A DNA stretch of 64,000 nucleotides from Nigrospora sphaerica (Eukaryota; Ascomycota; Sordariomycetes; Amphisphaeriales; Apiosporaceae). Under the pieces are notes generated by a model. The model saw nothing but the letters and a program-made list of their open reading frames with translations, did no database searches and was not told where the DNA came from. The position numbers and the translations under genes are program-made. Position 1 is the first letter of the stretch. The number at the start of each line of letters is the position of its first letter. Shown here in pieces: positions 11,220-24,300 of this stretch. The DNA lies in contig JAGVVL010000002.1 of NCBI GenBank assembly GCA_018287875.1, forward strand, positions 4,092,001-4,156,000, in the 5' to 3' direction.

Positions 11220-14200
11220 ATGTTGGAGGGCTTGGTTGCTGGTCTCTTGAACCGCTTCCTGGGCATGTACGTCAAGAATTTCGACCCTGCCCAGTTGAAA
11301 GTCGGTATCTGGTCTGGCGACGTCAAGCTACACAACCTGGAACTGCGGAAAGAGGCCCTGGACCAGCTGAAGCTGCCCATCAACGTTGTCGAAGGCCATC
11401 TCGGCCAGCTGACCATCATTATACCGTGGTCCAACCTGCGAGGCGCCCCCGTCAAGGTTTTCATCGAGGATGTCTTCCTCCTGGCCTCCCCCAAGGAGGA
11501 GGCCGCCTACGACGAGGAAGAAGAGGAGCGCAGGAAACAGCGCATTAAGATGGAGAAGCTGGACTCGGCCGAACTCATTAAGGAACGTTCGCAGGAGGGC
11601 CTCAGCCAGGAGGAACAGAAAAAGAGCCAAAGCTTCACCGAGAGCCTGGTCACTAAGATTGTCGACAACCTCCAGGTGACAATCAAGAACATCCACGTGC
11701 GCTATGAGGATTCCATTTCCGCCCCCGGCCACCCCTTCGCCCTGGGCATCACGCTCGAGGAGTTCAGCGCCGTCTCGACCGACGGCGAGTGGAAGCCCAC
11801 CTTCATCCAGAACTCGTCCGAAACCACCCACAAGCTGGCCAAGCTCGGGGCTTTGGCTGTATACTGGAATACCGACACGAAGCTGCTAGGCTCTGGGCGC
11901 GAGGTCCCGAATAGCGAGGCCGATGAGCTCTCACACGACGAGATGATGGGAAAATTCAAAGGCATGATCGGCAAGGGCGATAACGAATTCACGGCCAATC
12001 ACCAATTCATCCTCAAGCCCGTTAGCGGCCAGGCCAAAATCGAGCTGGACAAGACGGGTGCGGTGCATGTTCCCAAGTTCAAGGCCAATCTCCTGTTTGA
12101 CGAGATCGGCGTTGTCCTCGACGACCACCAGTATCGTGACGCCTTGATGATGGTGGATCTCTTCCACTACTTCATCCGCCATCAAGAGTACAAGAAGCTA
12201 CAGCCCAAGGATGTCTCGCCCAAAGAAGACCCACGCGCCTGGTTCAAGTTTGCTGGCAATGCAGTGCTGGGTAAGATTCACGAGCGTAATCGCCGCTGGA
12301 CGTGGGACTACTTCCGAGAGCGTCGTGATGATCGGAAGAGGTATATCGAGCTTTTCAAGAAGAAGAAGGCAAACCAGCAACTGTCCATGCAGGAAACCGA
12401 AGACATGAACAAGCTCGAGAATAAGCTTGGGTATGAGGACCTTCGATTCTGGAGATCACTCGCTCGCAACCAGCTCAAGAAGGAGAACGCCGAGGCTCTC
12501 AAGAATGCGCCCCCCAAGCAGGAGGAACAACAGGGGTGGATCTCCTGGGTGTGGGGATCCAAGCCTGCCCACGCCCCTGACTCGACCGAGAACACCCAGA
12601 TCACTGAAGAACAACGGCAGGAACTCTACGAGGCCATCGACTGGGACGAGAAACAGGCCTTGTCAGAGGCCGTTGACGCCCCGCGCGATACCGTGAAGAT
12701 GCAAGTAGAAACGTGTCTTAGCACCGGTAGCTTCACCCTGAGGCAAGACCCCCATGGTTCCAAGAAGGACCTTCTGAGCCTGCATTTCGATGTATTCAAA
12801 GCAAAAGCCATCAAGCGACTCGACTCGGTACTAGCCGACATCAGCCTCGGCGGCTTCCGAGTGAACGACGGCACGACCCCGGACTCGCTGTTCAAGGAGA
12901 TCGTCCGAGTCAAAGACTCGCCAGAGCTGAGCCAGCAGAAGCGGCTCTCCATCATTGACCTGGAGGAGACGGAACAGGCGACCTTCTTTGACCTGCAGGT
13001 AGAGCAAAATCCCCTCGATGGCCAAGGCGACTTTGCGGTTACCGCCAAACTGAAGCCCCTGGAGATCATCTGGAACCCCAACTTTGTCGTGGGAGTCTTT
13101 GACTTTTTCAAGCCTCCCGATCGTCATATGGAGTCCATTACTGCGCTGATGGAGTCGGCCGGTGCCACCGTCGAGGGTCTAAGACAGCAGACGCGAGCGG
13201 GTCTCGAGTTCGCCCTCGAAGAACACAAGACCATCAACGCCAAGCTGGACCTGCAGGCACCCCTGATCATTGTCCCCCAAAGCATCACAACCAAGACCTC
13301 GCTCTGTCTGATCCTGGATGCCGGTCACATCAGCGTCAACAGCGAACTGGTCAACAAGGACACGCTGAAGCAGATCCAGGACAAGCAGAACCAGCAATAC
13401 TCCGACGCAGACTTTAAGCAACTGGAGTCGCTCATGTACGATCGCTTCCTGGTCAAGTTGACGTCCACGCAGCTGTTGATTGGGCCGTCCATTGACGAGG
13501 CCAAGTCGCAGTTGGTCAGCAAAGATGAGACGCGCAATCTTCACATTGTGGAGAAGATCAACCTAGATTTCACTGTTGCCATGTCTATCTTGCCGAAGGC
13601 CCCTAACCTCACCAAGATGAAGATATCCGGTCACATGCCCGTCCTCCATGCCGCAGTCTCCGACACCAAGTATAAAAGTCTCATGAAGTTGATTGATGTT
13701 GCCATTCCGAAGTTTGGGGACGACACACCACAGGCACCGCAACCGCAGCAGAGGCAGTCGTTCAATAGACCGCGCCTGCTCAGCACAGCCTCGGCGCGTT
13801 CGCAAAATTCGCGCCCGCGCAGGCCCTCCAACGCCCTGTTCATGTCGCAGCAGTCGGCTGTAATTCTGGAGGATGACATGGATGACGATGAGGATTCCTT
13901 CGAGGATGCGACAGACGGAAGCTCCAACCAGCAGCTTAAGATCCAGCAGAGAACCTTCGAGTTCAAGTTTGCCGTCGACAAGCTGCAAGGCTCGCTGTAC
14001 AAAAGCGACCCCGACGGCAAGAAACCGGACGCCCTACTGGTGGAACTGATTGCTGAGAATTTTGACCTCGAGTTTTACATGAGGCCGTACGATATGGCCG
14101 CCGAAGTGTCACTTGGTTCCCTGACAGTCGATGACTTTGTGGACAACGCCTCTGCTGAGTTCAAGTCGATTGTTTCTTCCGGAGATGTTGACGACCGCCA

Positions 14201-17200
14201 AGAACACACTGAACTCGTCAAAGTCAAATTTGTTAAGGTCAAGAGGGACTCGCCCGAGTTTATGCCCATATACGAAGGGATAGAAACCAACGTGGACGTC
14301 GCCATCTCCACGATCAACCTTGTTGTGACGCGAAAGACTCTTTTGACGTTACTTGACTTCATACTGGTAACATTCACCAGCAATGATACCACGCAACAGG
14401 CGAAACGAATCACAGCCAATGAAGAGGACGACGAAGACGACAACCAAATCGAGATTATTGAGCCCAGCCCGACCCCTCCTCAGAATGAAGGTGGTTCCAT
14501 TCGTGTCAAGATCGACCTCAAGGCCATCCGAATGATTCTGAATAATGATGGGATTCGACTAGCGACTCTGTCCTTCGAGCAGGCCGATGTTGGCATCCAC
14601 CTTTCCGGCAAGACGATGCGAGTAGGGGCGAAGCTTGGCGACTTGAGCCTGGTCGACGACATCAATGCAGGCGCTTCGGAAGACTCCAGCCTCCGGCGTC
14701 TTGTCACAATCCAAGGGAACGAGCTTGCGGACTTCCGCTACGAGACATTTGACTCCAGCAATGAAAAGGCTTATCCCGGCTATGACTCTTCCATCTTCCT
14801 CCGCGCTGGCTCGATCAAAGTCAACTTCCAAGAAGAGCCGTTCAGGAAGATCATCGAGTTTCTCGTCAAGTTCGGGAAAATGCAAGCCATCTACAATGCT
14901 GCACGGCAAGCGGCTGCCAATCAGGCCCAACAGCTGCAACAGAGCACGAGTCGATTCAAATTCGACGTAATCGTGAACACGCCTATCATTGTTTTCCCGG
15001 GCCCCGTCACCCCGGGCCAGGCGAAACGTGACCTCACGACTGCCTATCTGGGAGAAATCTATGCGCAGAACAAGTTTGCGCCCCTGGACGACTCGGAGAC
15101 CTCCGAACTGGCTATGAAGCTGTCGGCTGGCATCCGGAACATTAGGTTGACATCGCTGTTCCACTACGAGAATGATCAATCTGAGGAGCTTGAGATGATC
15201 GATCATGTTGACTTGGGGTTCAATATCACCTACGCTGAACATAAACCCGGTCGGAAACGCCCTGATACGGAGATTGAGGGCAGCATGACTGACATCAACC
15301 TCAAAATCACCCAGTACCAGATGAAGTCACTGCTCGCCATATCCCGATCTGTTCCTGCTGCATTCACAACGGATGCGGAGGCTAGTGGCGAGGAAGCCGA
15401 ACGGGATGTTGACGAGGGAACCCTGAGGCGGGCCAAGACGATGACATCAATTGCCAGCGACTCTGACAACACGCTGGTGAACCTTGGCCCAGAACTTGGA
15501 TCCCGGGAGGATACATGGACCAAACTGGACCTGGTTTTTAACGTGCACAAGATCGGTCTCGAGCTCATCAATGCTCCGGAGGATCGGCCTGTGGGAGATT
15601 TGGACGCAGCGAGCCTTGCTCAGTTCTCCCTTGACGACAGTAAGCTCAAAACGCGCATGCTCGCAGATGGCGCCTTAGAGGCCGAGTTCGTCATCCAGTC
15701 CTTCACGATCCAGGACAGTCGCCAAAGCAACGCCAACAAGTTCCGCAAGATCATGACCTCGTCCAATCAGAGCGTACAGCAATTCATGGCCTCAGTGTCG
15801 ATGACCGGAGGCCAGGACAGAAGCATGATTGCCGTGGTAGCCATCGACAGTCCCAGAATCATCTTTGCGCTTGATTACGTCTTCGCCATCCAGAAGTTCC
15901 TCAGCACGAGTCTGGAGGTGAAGGAGCCTGCAGCCATCGAGGAGGAGCTGGAGGAAACCCCGGAGGGCTCAGAGACCGACTCAATGCAAGTTGAATCGAC
16001 GGGAGACAAGCCTCGGAGGCCGCAGGGTGCGCCACCAGGCCTCGACAAGAAGAAGGACTCGGCGATGAGCGTTTCTTTCCGCGCCAACGTCGTGGATGCT
16101 CAGGTCATTCTGATTGCGAATCCTTTGAGTGCGAGTTCCGAAGCGATTGTTCTGGGCACCAAGCAGGTGCTCCTCTCACAACAGCATGCTTTGACTTTCC
16201 AGGTTTCAAAGGTTGGCATGTTTCTCTGCCGCATGGACAAGTTTGAGTCCTCTCGCCTACGTGTTCTTGACGACTTTTCGATCCAAATGTCGATGGACAG
16301 CTCGCAGCCGAACAAGACCAACATGCATCTTGATATCGAACCTTTGATCCTGCGATTGTCGCTGCGCGATATTCTGTTGGTCTTGCAGATCTTTAGCAAG
16401 GCTTCAGAGATGTCCGCCAAAGATTCCGACAAGCCGCAGCCAAGCGCCTCGGACAGGAAGGTGGCCCAGCTGCGGCCTGACAACCTCAAGAAACGAACAG
16501 CCAGTGGGCACGCGCAATCTACCTTGGCCAAGCGGACGAAAGCGACCAAGCCCAGCGGGACCGTTGCAACTAGGGGTAGGAAAGAGTCGCAGTCAGCGCC
16601 GGCTCATGATGTCAGCAAGGGACCTAAACGCCAGGAAGAAATGACGGCCACGATCGAGGGCATACGCGTCGTTTTGATAGGTGATCTACACGAACTGCCC
16701 ATCTTGGATCTGAGCGTCAAGAGCTTCACAGCGTCGGCGGCCGACTGGTCCAGCAATCTGAAAGCCGAGGCGGCGATCGACATGTACATCAACGTCTACA
16801 ACTTCGCGAAGTCTGCATGGGAGCCGCTTCTCGAGCCATGGCAGGTTGGTTTTGGAGTTGCGAAGGGCCAGGACGGTCTTTTGTCGATCGATCTTCAGTC
16901 CAAGAAGACCTTCGAGATCACGGTTACGACGGCGACCATTGCCCTTGCATCCAAGTCCTTCAACTTCTTGACGGGCGACGAGGACGTCCTCGAAAAGTCG
17001 CGCAGCACTGAAGCGCCATACAGAATCAGGAACTACACCGGATTTGACGTCGTCGTGCAGGCTAGGAACCAAAGCAATACGGAGAACATAACGGCCAAGC
17101 TCGGGGATGGCGACGAGGCGCCTTGGAGCTTTGAGCACTGGGAAAAGATGCGCGAGAACATCTTGTCGGAAAGTAATACTTCCAACACCGTCAGCGTGCA

Positions 17201-20200
17201 GATCGAAGGCAGTGGGTTCGACACGGTCCAGAATATCCGGCTCAACCGCGAGGGAGAGTACCTCTATAGTCTGCGGCCGAAGATGGACGATACCCTCCAC
17301 CGACTTCTAGTCGAGGTTACTCTGGGAAGCGACAACGTCAAATGCGTGACACTTAGGTCTCCATTAGTCGTGGAAAACCAGACTCAGATTCCCGTGGAAC
17401 TTGGTGTCTACGATGTCGAGGAAGGCCATCTGCTGAAGATCGAGAAGATCCCGCCTGGCGAGAGCCGACCGGCCCCCGTGGCTGCATGCTTCGTCAAATC
17501 GCTCCTCGTGCGACCCGACTCCGGCTTTGGCTATGCCTGGTCATCAGAGCACCTCTGGTGGAGGGATCTCATGAAGCGACCGACGCGTACCTTGACATGC
17601 AAGGGAGAGAACAATGACCCCTTCTATTTCCAGATGAATACCAACTTTGATCCAGGCCACTTCCTCAACGGGTAGGTTACTTTACACGCCGGTACTGTTC
17701 GCATGCTTACATCGAGACAGCAAATATCCTTACATGAAGATCAAGCTTTCTCCGCCCATCGTACTGGAGAACCTGCTGCCCTACGACTTCAAGTACCGGA
17801 TTTATGACAAGGACACCAGGAAGGACTGGACCAACTTCCTCCGGAAAGGCGGCGTGAGCCCTGTCCATGTCGTTGAGCTGTCGCACCTCCTCTTGATGAG
17901 TGTTGATATGCAAGACACGGTGTTCAAAGCCAGTGAATTTGCTATCATCAACCCTGGTGGCCAAGAAGACTTCCGCAAAGAGCACAAGCTAATATGCAAA
18001 GACGCCGAGGGTCTTCAACTCCACCTGCACCTTCACTACTTCCGAGTTCCCGAAGGTGGTGGTGCCTTCACAGTCACAGTCTACAGTCCCTACGTCGTTC
18101 TCAACAAGACGGGCCTGGACGTCAACATTCGTGCCAAGCAGCCGCTTCAGCATGTGAAGAGGGCAGCGGGGCAATCGCCGACCATGGATAACTCGGACAG
18201 GGAGCGGCCCAAGGCCCTCCCTTACATGTTCTCGTACCCGAGCGACGATCAGAGAAACCGGGCTCTCCTCAAGGTTGGCGAGTCCGAATGGAGCAAGCCC
18301 CAGTCTTTCGACGCAATTGGCAGTACTAGCGACGTGATCCTGCCGGCTGTCAACAAGAACGCAGAGTACCACGTCGGCATTACAGTACAGGCTGGCGAAG
18401 GCAAGTACAAGATGACCAAAGTGGTCACCTTGGCGCCGAGGTTCGTGGTCAAGAACAAACTCGGCGAAGACATCAACCTGAGGGAGCCTGGGTCTTCCAA
18501 CATTATGACTCTGAATCCCGCTTCTCTACAAGCCCTCCACACCCTACAAAGGTCTCCAGCGAAACAACTAGCCCTTTGCTACCCGGGCATGGATAACCAG
18601 TGGACGTCACCCTTCAACATCTCGGATCTTGGCACAACTCATATCAAGATCGCAAAGGCCGGCCAACGCCAGAAGCTTATCCGCGTCGAGACCCTGATGG
18701 AGGATGCCACAATCTTCCTACACATCAGCATGGAGACGAAGGCATGGCCGTACTCGATGCGAAACGAAAGCGACACCGAATTCGTCTTCTTCCAGGCCAA
18801 CCCCAACGTGGAAGACGATGGGTCAGAGGATCGCTCCGGCTGGCGGCCTATTAAGTATCGACTGCCACCTCGTAGCATCATGCCGTACGCTTGGGACTTT
18901 CCTGCGGCGAAACACAAAGAGATCGTCATCACGGCATTCGGAAAAGAGCGGCATGTCAAGCTTGCAGAGATTGGCAACCTGATACCCATGAAGTTTGTGA
19001 GCAGTTCGGGCGGGCAAAAGATTATCGACATCAACGTTGCCGCCGATGGCCCCACGCAGACCTTGATCTTGTCCAACTTCAAGCCAAGCAAGAGCCTGTA
19101 CCGACAGCGGACTGGGACGGGACTGAGCTCCAGCAGCACTGGTGGCTTCGAAGTCAAGGACCTCAACTCGGGGACTACCTTCCAGGCGCAACTTAAGCTC
19201 TCGGGCATTGGTATCTCGCTCATTAACAATTCCTTGAAGGAGCTTGCATATATCACGTTCCGGAATGTAGTCCTGAGCTACAAGGAGTCGGCACTCTACC
19301 AGACCATCAGCACGTCGGTCAAATGGATCCAGATCGACAATCAACTGTACGGTGGCCTGTTCCCCATGGTTCTCTACCCCAGCGTTGTGCCGAAGCAAGC
19401 GCAAGAAACCGAGATGCACCCCTCTCTCCACGCACAGGTCACGCGGGTTAAGAATGACGACTACGGCGTCCTGTACGTCAAATACGCCACAGTGCTACTG
19501 CAGCAAATGACAATCGAGCTGGACGAAGACTTCATCTATGCCGTCCTAGACTTCACCAAGATACCGGGCGCTGCGTGGACGGAAGCACACGAGGGCAAGC
19601 TGTGCGACGAGAGCCTGGATCTCCCTGAGCCCAAGCAGGAACAGTCGGGCCAGGACATCTACTTCGAAGTGCTCAATATCCAGCCCATGCAGCTCGATCT
19701 CTCTTTCATGCGGACGGAGCGGGTCAATGTCGAGGACAAGACGTCGTCCCGAAACCCTGTCATGTTCTTCATCAATGCCATGACCATGGCCATTGGAAAC
19801 GTCAACGATGCGCCCATCCGGCTGAATGCGCTCCTGCTGGAGAACGCGCGGGTTTCGGTGCCGGTCCTTGTGCAGAACCTATCGAATCATTACAGCCAGG
19901 AGGTCATCTACCAGATCCACAAGATCATCGGCAGCGCTGATTTCCTGGGCAATCCAGTCGGCCTCTTCAATAATATCAGCAGCGGTATCACGGACGTCTT
20001 CTACGAGCCGTACCAGGGTCTAATCATGTCAGATAAGCCCGAAGACCTCGGTCTGGGCATTGCAAAGGGCGCCGCAAGCTTTGTGAAGAAGTCGGTCTAC
20101 GGCTTCTCCGACTCATTCTCCAAGATCACGGGCAGCTTTGGAAAGGGATTGGCGGCGGCTACCTTGGACAAGCAGTTCCAGGACCGCCGTCGCATCACGC

Positions 20201-20871
20201 GCTCCCGCAACCGACCCAAGCATGCCCTGTACGGCATCACGGCGGGAGCCAACTCGTTCTTCACGTCGGTTGCATCGGGCGCAGGCGGCTTCGTCAAGAA
20301 ACCGCTCGAGGGCGCTGAGCAAGAGGGCGCCGCCGGTTTCTTCAAGGGCATAGTCAAGGGCGGCGTCGGTCTGGTGACGAAGCCGGCCGTCGGCTTCTTC
20401 GACATGGCCTCCAATGTCTCCGAGGGCATTCGCAACACGACGACCGTTTTCGACGGTTCTGAGCTTGACCGCGTGCGCCTGACGCGCTTCATTCCCTCGG
20501 ACGGCATCGTGCGCCCTTACAACCAACGCGAATCCCTCGGCCAGTACTGGCTCAAGCAGGTCGACAACGGCAAGTACTTCAACGAGGAGTACATTGCACA
20601 CCTGGAGCTGCCGCGCGAGGATATGGTCGTTATGGTGACCTACAGCCGCATCCTGCTGATCAGGAGTCGCCGTCTGACTACCGAGTGGGACGTACCTCTA
20701 AAGGATGTTCAGACGATTGCCAAGGAACGCACGGGCATGAGCATCGTGCTCCGGGGCGGGCAGAACGGGCCCTTCATCCCCGTCGGCGAAGAGAGCGGCC
20801 GTACTTTCCTGTACCGCATGGTGGCTGTGGCCGTGGAGGAGTTCAACCGACGATTTAGGGGGTTGGAATAA
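11220..20871 (+). CDS. vps13: Vps13, giant bridge-like lipid-transfer protein
   Basis: Two exons, 11220-17671 and 17721-20871 (49-bp intron GTAGGT...CAG), give 3200 aa, close to yeast Vps13 (about 3,140). The N-terminus M-L-E-G-L-V-A-G-L-L-N-R-F-L-G is the conserved chorein domain, ending with P-W-S-N-L and the E-D-V-F-L-L segment. The long middle is the repeating-beta-groove rod that shuttles phospholipids. A disordered Ser/Pro/Gln segment near residues 840-900 includes an acidic block. The region from about 1900 to 2500 should be the VAB adaptor-binding domain. The C-terminus carries the ATG2-C-like helical part (G-F-S-D-S-F-S-K-I-T-G-S) and a final PH-like domain from about 3100. Family role: bulk lipid transfer at vacuole-mitochondrion, ER and endosome contacts and at the prospore membrane. 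The gene is convergent with the PKS. Confidence 0.97.
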
Positions 20872-21359
20872 AGGCAACAGGGAAGATTGCGCCGACGTTG
20901 CTGTCTTGGTGGACTGGAGTATACGTTTTCCCAAGCAGCATACGAGCAGTACTTTTATGATTTAGACCAGGCCTGGCGTTTGGTGTTAAATTCACGGGCG
21001 CGGCCCTTCAATGCAAAAGCCTCGGCGACTTGAGAGCCATGGATGAAGGATGAATGAACGATAGCATTTGGTCACTATGGTGTAACCCCTGCGGCTCACG
21101 TGTTCATGAAGCTCGCTTCCGAATGGGTGATCATAAGCTTGTAAAGGACATACTAGAAGAACGTGCATAACTCATTACACGATGCGGTACAACCGAACAG
21201 AGACGCCAACCCAAAGATTGAATCCTTAATGCAGCCACCGTCCAACCCCTCAGTCAGCCACAAGAACACCGGCACCTTGTCCCAGCCCGACACCACCGGC
21301 AGCTTCGCCGTCTACGACTCTCTGGTCCACCATGACCGAAAAGCCGCCACAGCGGCCTT
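20872..21359. other. Convergent intergenic region between vps13 and the PKS
   Basis: Only 488 bp separate the two stop codons. No gene, and no further PKS or NRPS module, is visible here, so the PKS ends in this interval. Confidence 0.6.
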
Positions 21360-24300
21360 CTAGTCCCGAAGGGATGGTTCCATGGCGTGCCCGTCCGAAA
21401 CGTCGCCCGGGCCGGCGTGGCCCGCTTCCGAAGGCGGTGCCGACGTGGCGGGGGTCCCGAGCCGCGAGGACTCCATCGAGGTCGAGAGACGCTCGGACAC
21501 GACGTGTTCGGCCACGGCCAGACACACTAGTGATTGAATTCCGTCAGTTCGTGTTCGGGCTGACGCCGTGACGGTCGGAAAGAATCAAGGGGTATGAAAA
21601 AAGGGGGGCGGGGAGAGGGAGGATGTGAGCACTTACGGCGATCAAGGCTATCGGCGGCCAAGATTTTAAGCACGGCAACGTCCTGGCCCAGCGCGTGCCA
21701 GAACCAGTTGCGTATCTCGACGGCGATTAGCGAGTCGATGCCCAGCTCGGCGACGCCACGGTGCCTGTCGATGTCGGCGCGGGGCAACCGGAGCAGGGTT
21801 TCGAGCCGCTGCAGAAAGGGCGCCATGATGAACTCGGCAGCGGCCGCGGGATCCGTCAAGTCCTCGAGCTGGTCCGCCAGGTCCCGGTCCGACGGCAGCG
21901 CCGCAGTCGCGGGCCCGCCGTCGTCGTTGTCGAGGGCGAAATGACCAAAGCGCGGGTCCGAATGCCAGTGCAAGGGGTTGGGCGAGCCACGGCGGAAACG
22001 CCGCAGGCCCGTCGTGATGTCGACAGGCTGACCGAGCCGGTCTGGCTGGCCGGCAGCGACGGCCTCGAGGAACATGTGGTGGAGGTCGCGCTCCGATACA
22101 GGCGGGTAGCCCTCCCTCTCGAGCCCGGCGTAGAGCTCGGTTTTCTCGCGGTGCAGCAAGCCCAGTCCATAGATGACCCCGATGTTCAGCACGGAGCCGG
22201 CAAGACCCCTTCGGCGTCGATTGGCCGCCAGGCCGTTCATGTACATGTTGGCGGCGGCATAGTTGGACTGACCCGGGTGTCCACCGATGGCAGCAAACGA
22301 CGACGTCATGATGAAAAAGTCGAGATGCACCTCGGCGAAGGCATCATCGAGATTCTGGGACCCTCGAACCTTGGGCCCAAGAACGCGCTGGAACCGGTCG
22401 GCCGTCATCTGCGCGAAGACGCTGTCTTCCAGCACATTGGCACCGTTCACGACGCCAGCAACCGGGGGCAGCGACTCGGCGAGCTCTCGTGCAAAGGCGA
22501 AAACATCCGCTCGGCTGGTGATGTCCAGTCGCTCTACTTGTACTTTGGCACCATGTGTCGTGGCGACCTCCTCGCACCACCGCGGTGACGTGTCGGCGTT
22601 ACGGCTCGCTAAGACGATGTGGCGAGCGCCATGTTCGATCAAGAGACGGGACAGGCTTTGTCCAAGGTCGCTTGTCATCCCAAAGAGAACATAGGTTTTA
22701 TCTCCCCTAAAGGATCCGCAGCCAGCTCTTGGCTTAACCAACTGGAACACCTCTCGCTCCGCCCGCCAGTCTATTATCTCAAAACAAATCGGGGCACCTC
22801 TCGCGGCCAAGAATTTCGGCAGGGACAAGCACTCCCCTTCGGCAAGAGCCGGCATACTATGTGTTGATAAGATCCGCCGTTCTGCCATGCCAACAGCTGT
22901 GTGCCAAATGCTGCCCAGAGTCGCCGATGATGCAAATTGCAACCCGCTGGCGGTATGTTGTGATAGGTACGTTGAGTTCCGTGGGGACAGTTTCGCCAAA
23001 CGTTTGGACAGTTCGTGTCCTCTCGGAAGCAGATCACACACAGTTGCACCTCCGGGGGGGTAAACGGCCTTGATTTGCGCATCGGTAGCCCGTACATGGA
23101 TGGCTTTCGAAGCACATCCCACATGGCTGTCATGCCCCGAGGCTACGAGGCAGCTTGTGACCTCGACGCCTTTGAAGGCCCCAACAACGCATTCTCTGAA
23201 AGCTTCGTCCGGTCCGACCAGAACGATAGGCTGTGTGGGTGCACTTTCTCGGAGCGCCAATGCAGAGACAAGACGTACCAGGAGCCTTAAGAATTCGAGT
23301 TCGTTTGTGACTGTACTGGGTACAGTGGATGCTGCGGAACTGGGTACCGTGACATATGACGAATTCGTCGTCGAACATGCCACCATACTAACTCCAGAAA
23401 CCACGTCCACTCCCAAGCAAACGTAGAAGGGGGTGTCTAATGGTAGCAAGGCCTGAGAGCTGAATGAAACCTGAAGTAAGTGGCGGCCAGGGAGGATGCT
23501 TCTGGTCACTTCAAGGTTGGAAGCTTTTGTTTCAAATGCCAATGACCCGAGCTCGGCCTCTCCGGTATGAACGACTTCCACGCGTGTCCGTAGGGTGTTG
23601 AGTGGGCTGTGTACGACCCTTCTGATCGAGTTCAACCGGTCATTGGATGCTTTCAAAGGCATCACCCGTGGTATCCAGCATCGGCCGTCGTAAACATGCA
23701 TCTCGGGCTCCATGGTGTGCAACAAATTCGGGGAACCGGGGCTCTCCTCGATCAGCCGTGAGGTGTAGCGAGACACCAGACGAGCCGCATCTTCGAGAGA
23801 TTCCAAGTCCAATATCTGTAGGCGCAAGTTGGGGACCTCGGCAACAAGTGTACGGGCAAAACCGAACGTGGCGCTGTGGTGAGGATTATCAGCTCGGGCC
23901 CCCTGCACAACCCACAGTACTTTCATACTTGGTCGGAGGAGCTCTCTGAGTTTATGAAGCCGTGTATCGGTCATGTTAGTGACCATGGGTTGGTCGAGGT
24001 CGGCGAGCATGACGACTGTTGTGCAGGAGCTCATGTCTAATGAGCTGACTTCTTCAAGTGTTGGCCGTGCCACCACCGAGTAGCCCGCCAAAATTGCTCG
24101 ACTCTGCACGTCTCGACCGATACATATGATGCTCTCTTCCGTGCCACCGACAATAAGAACCTCGGAACTCCCTTTGGGCCAACGAGAGAGTGGCGCCAAT
24201 GGAACGGCCCGTCGAATGTGGATTGCAAACCCCGATGTATGGCGTTGGTCAGAGTATCGGGCCTCGGCGGTGAACCCACACGACTCCAAGATTTTTGGCC

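Noticed and set aside
20872..21359. Possible NRPS module after the PKS
   Set aside because: Only 488 bp remain before the vps13 stop and no condensation or adenylation motif is present.
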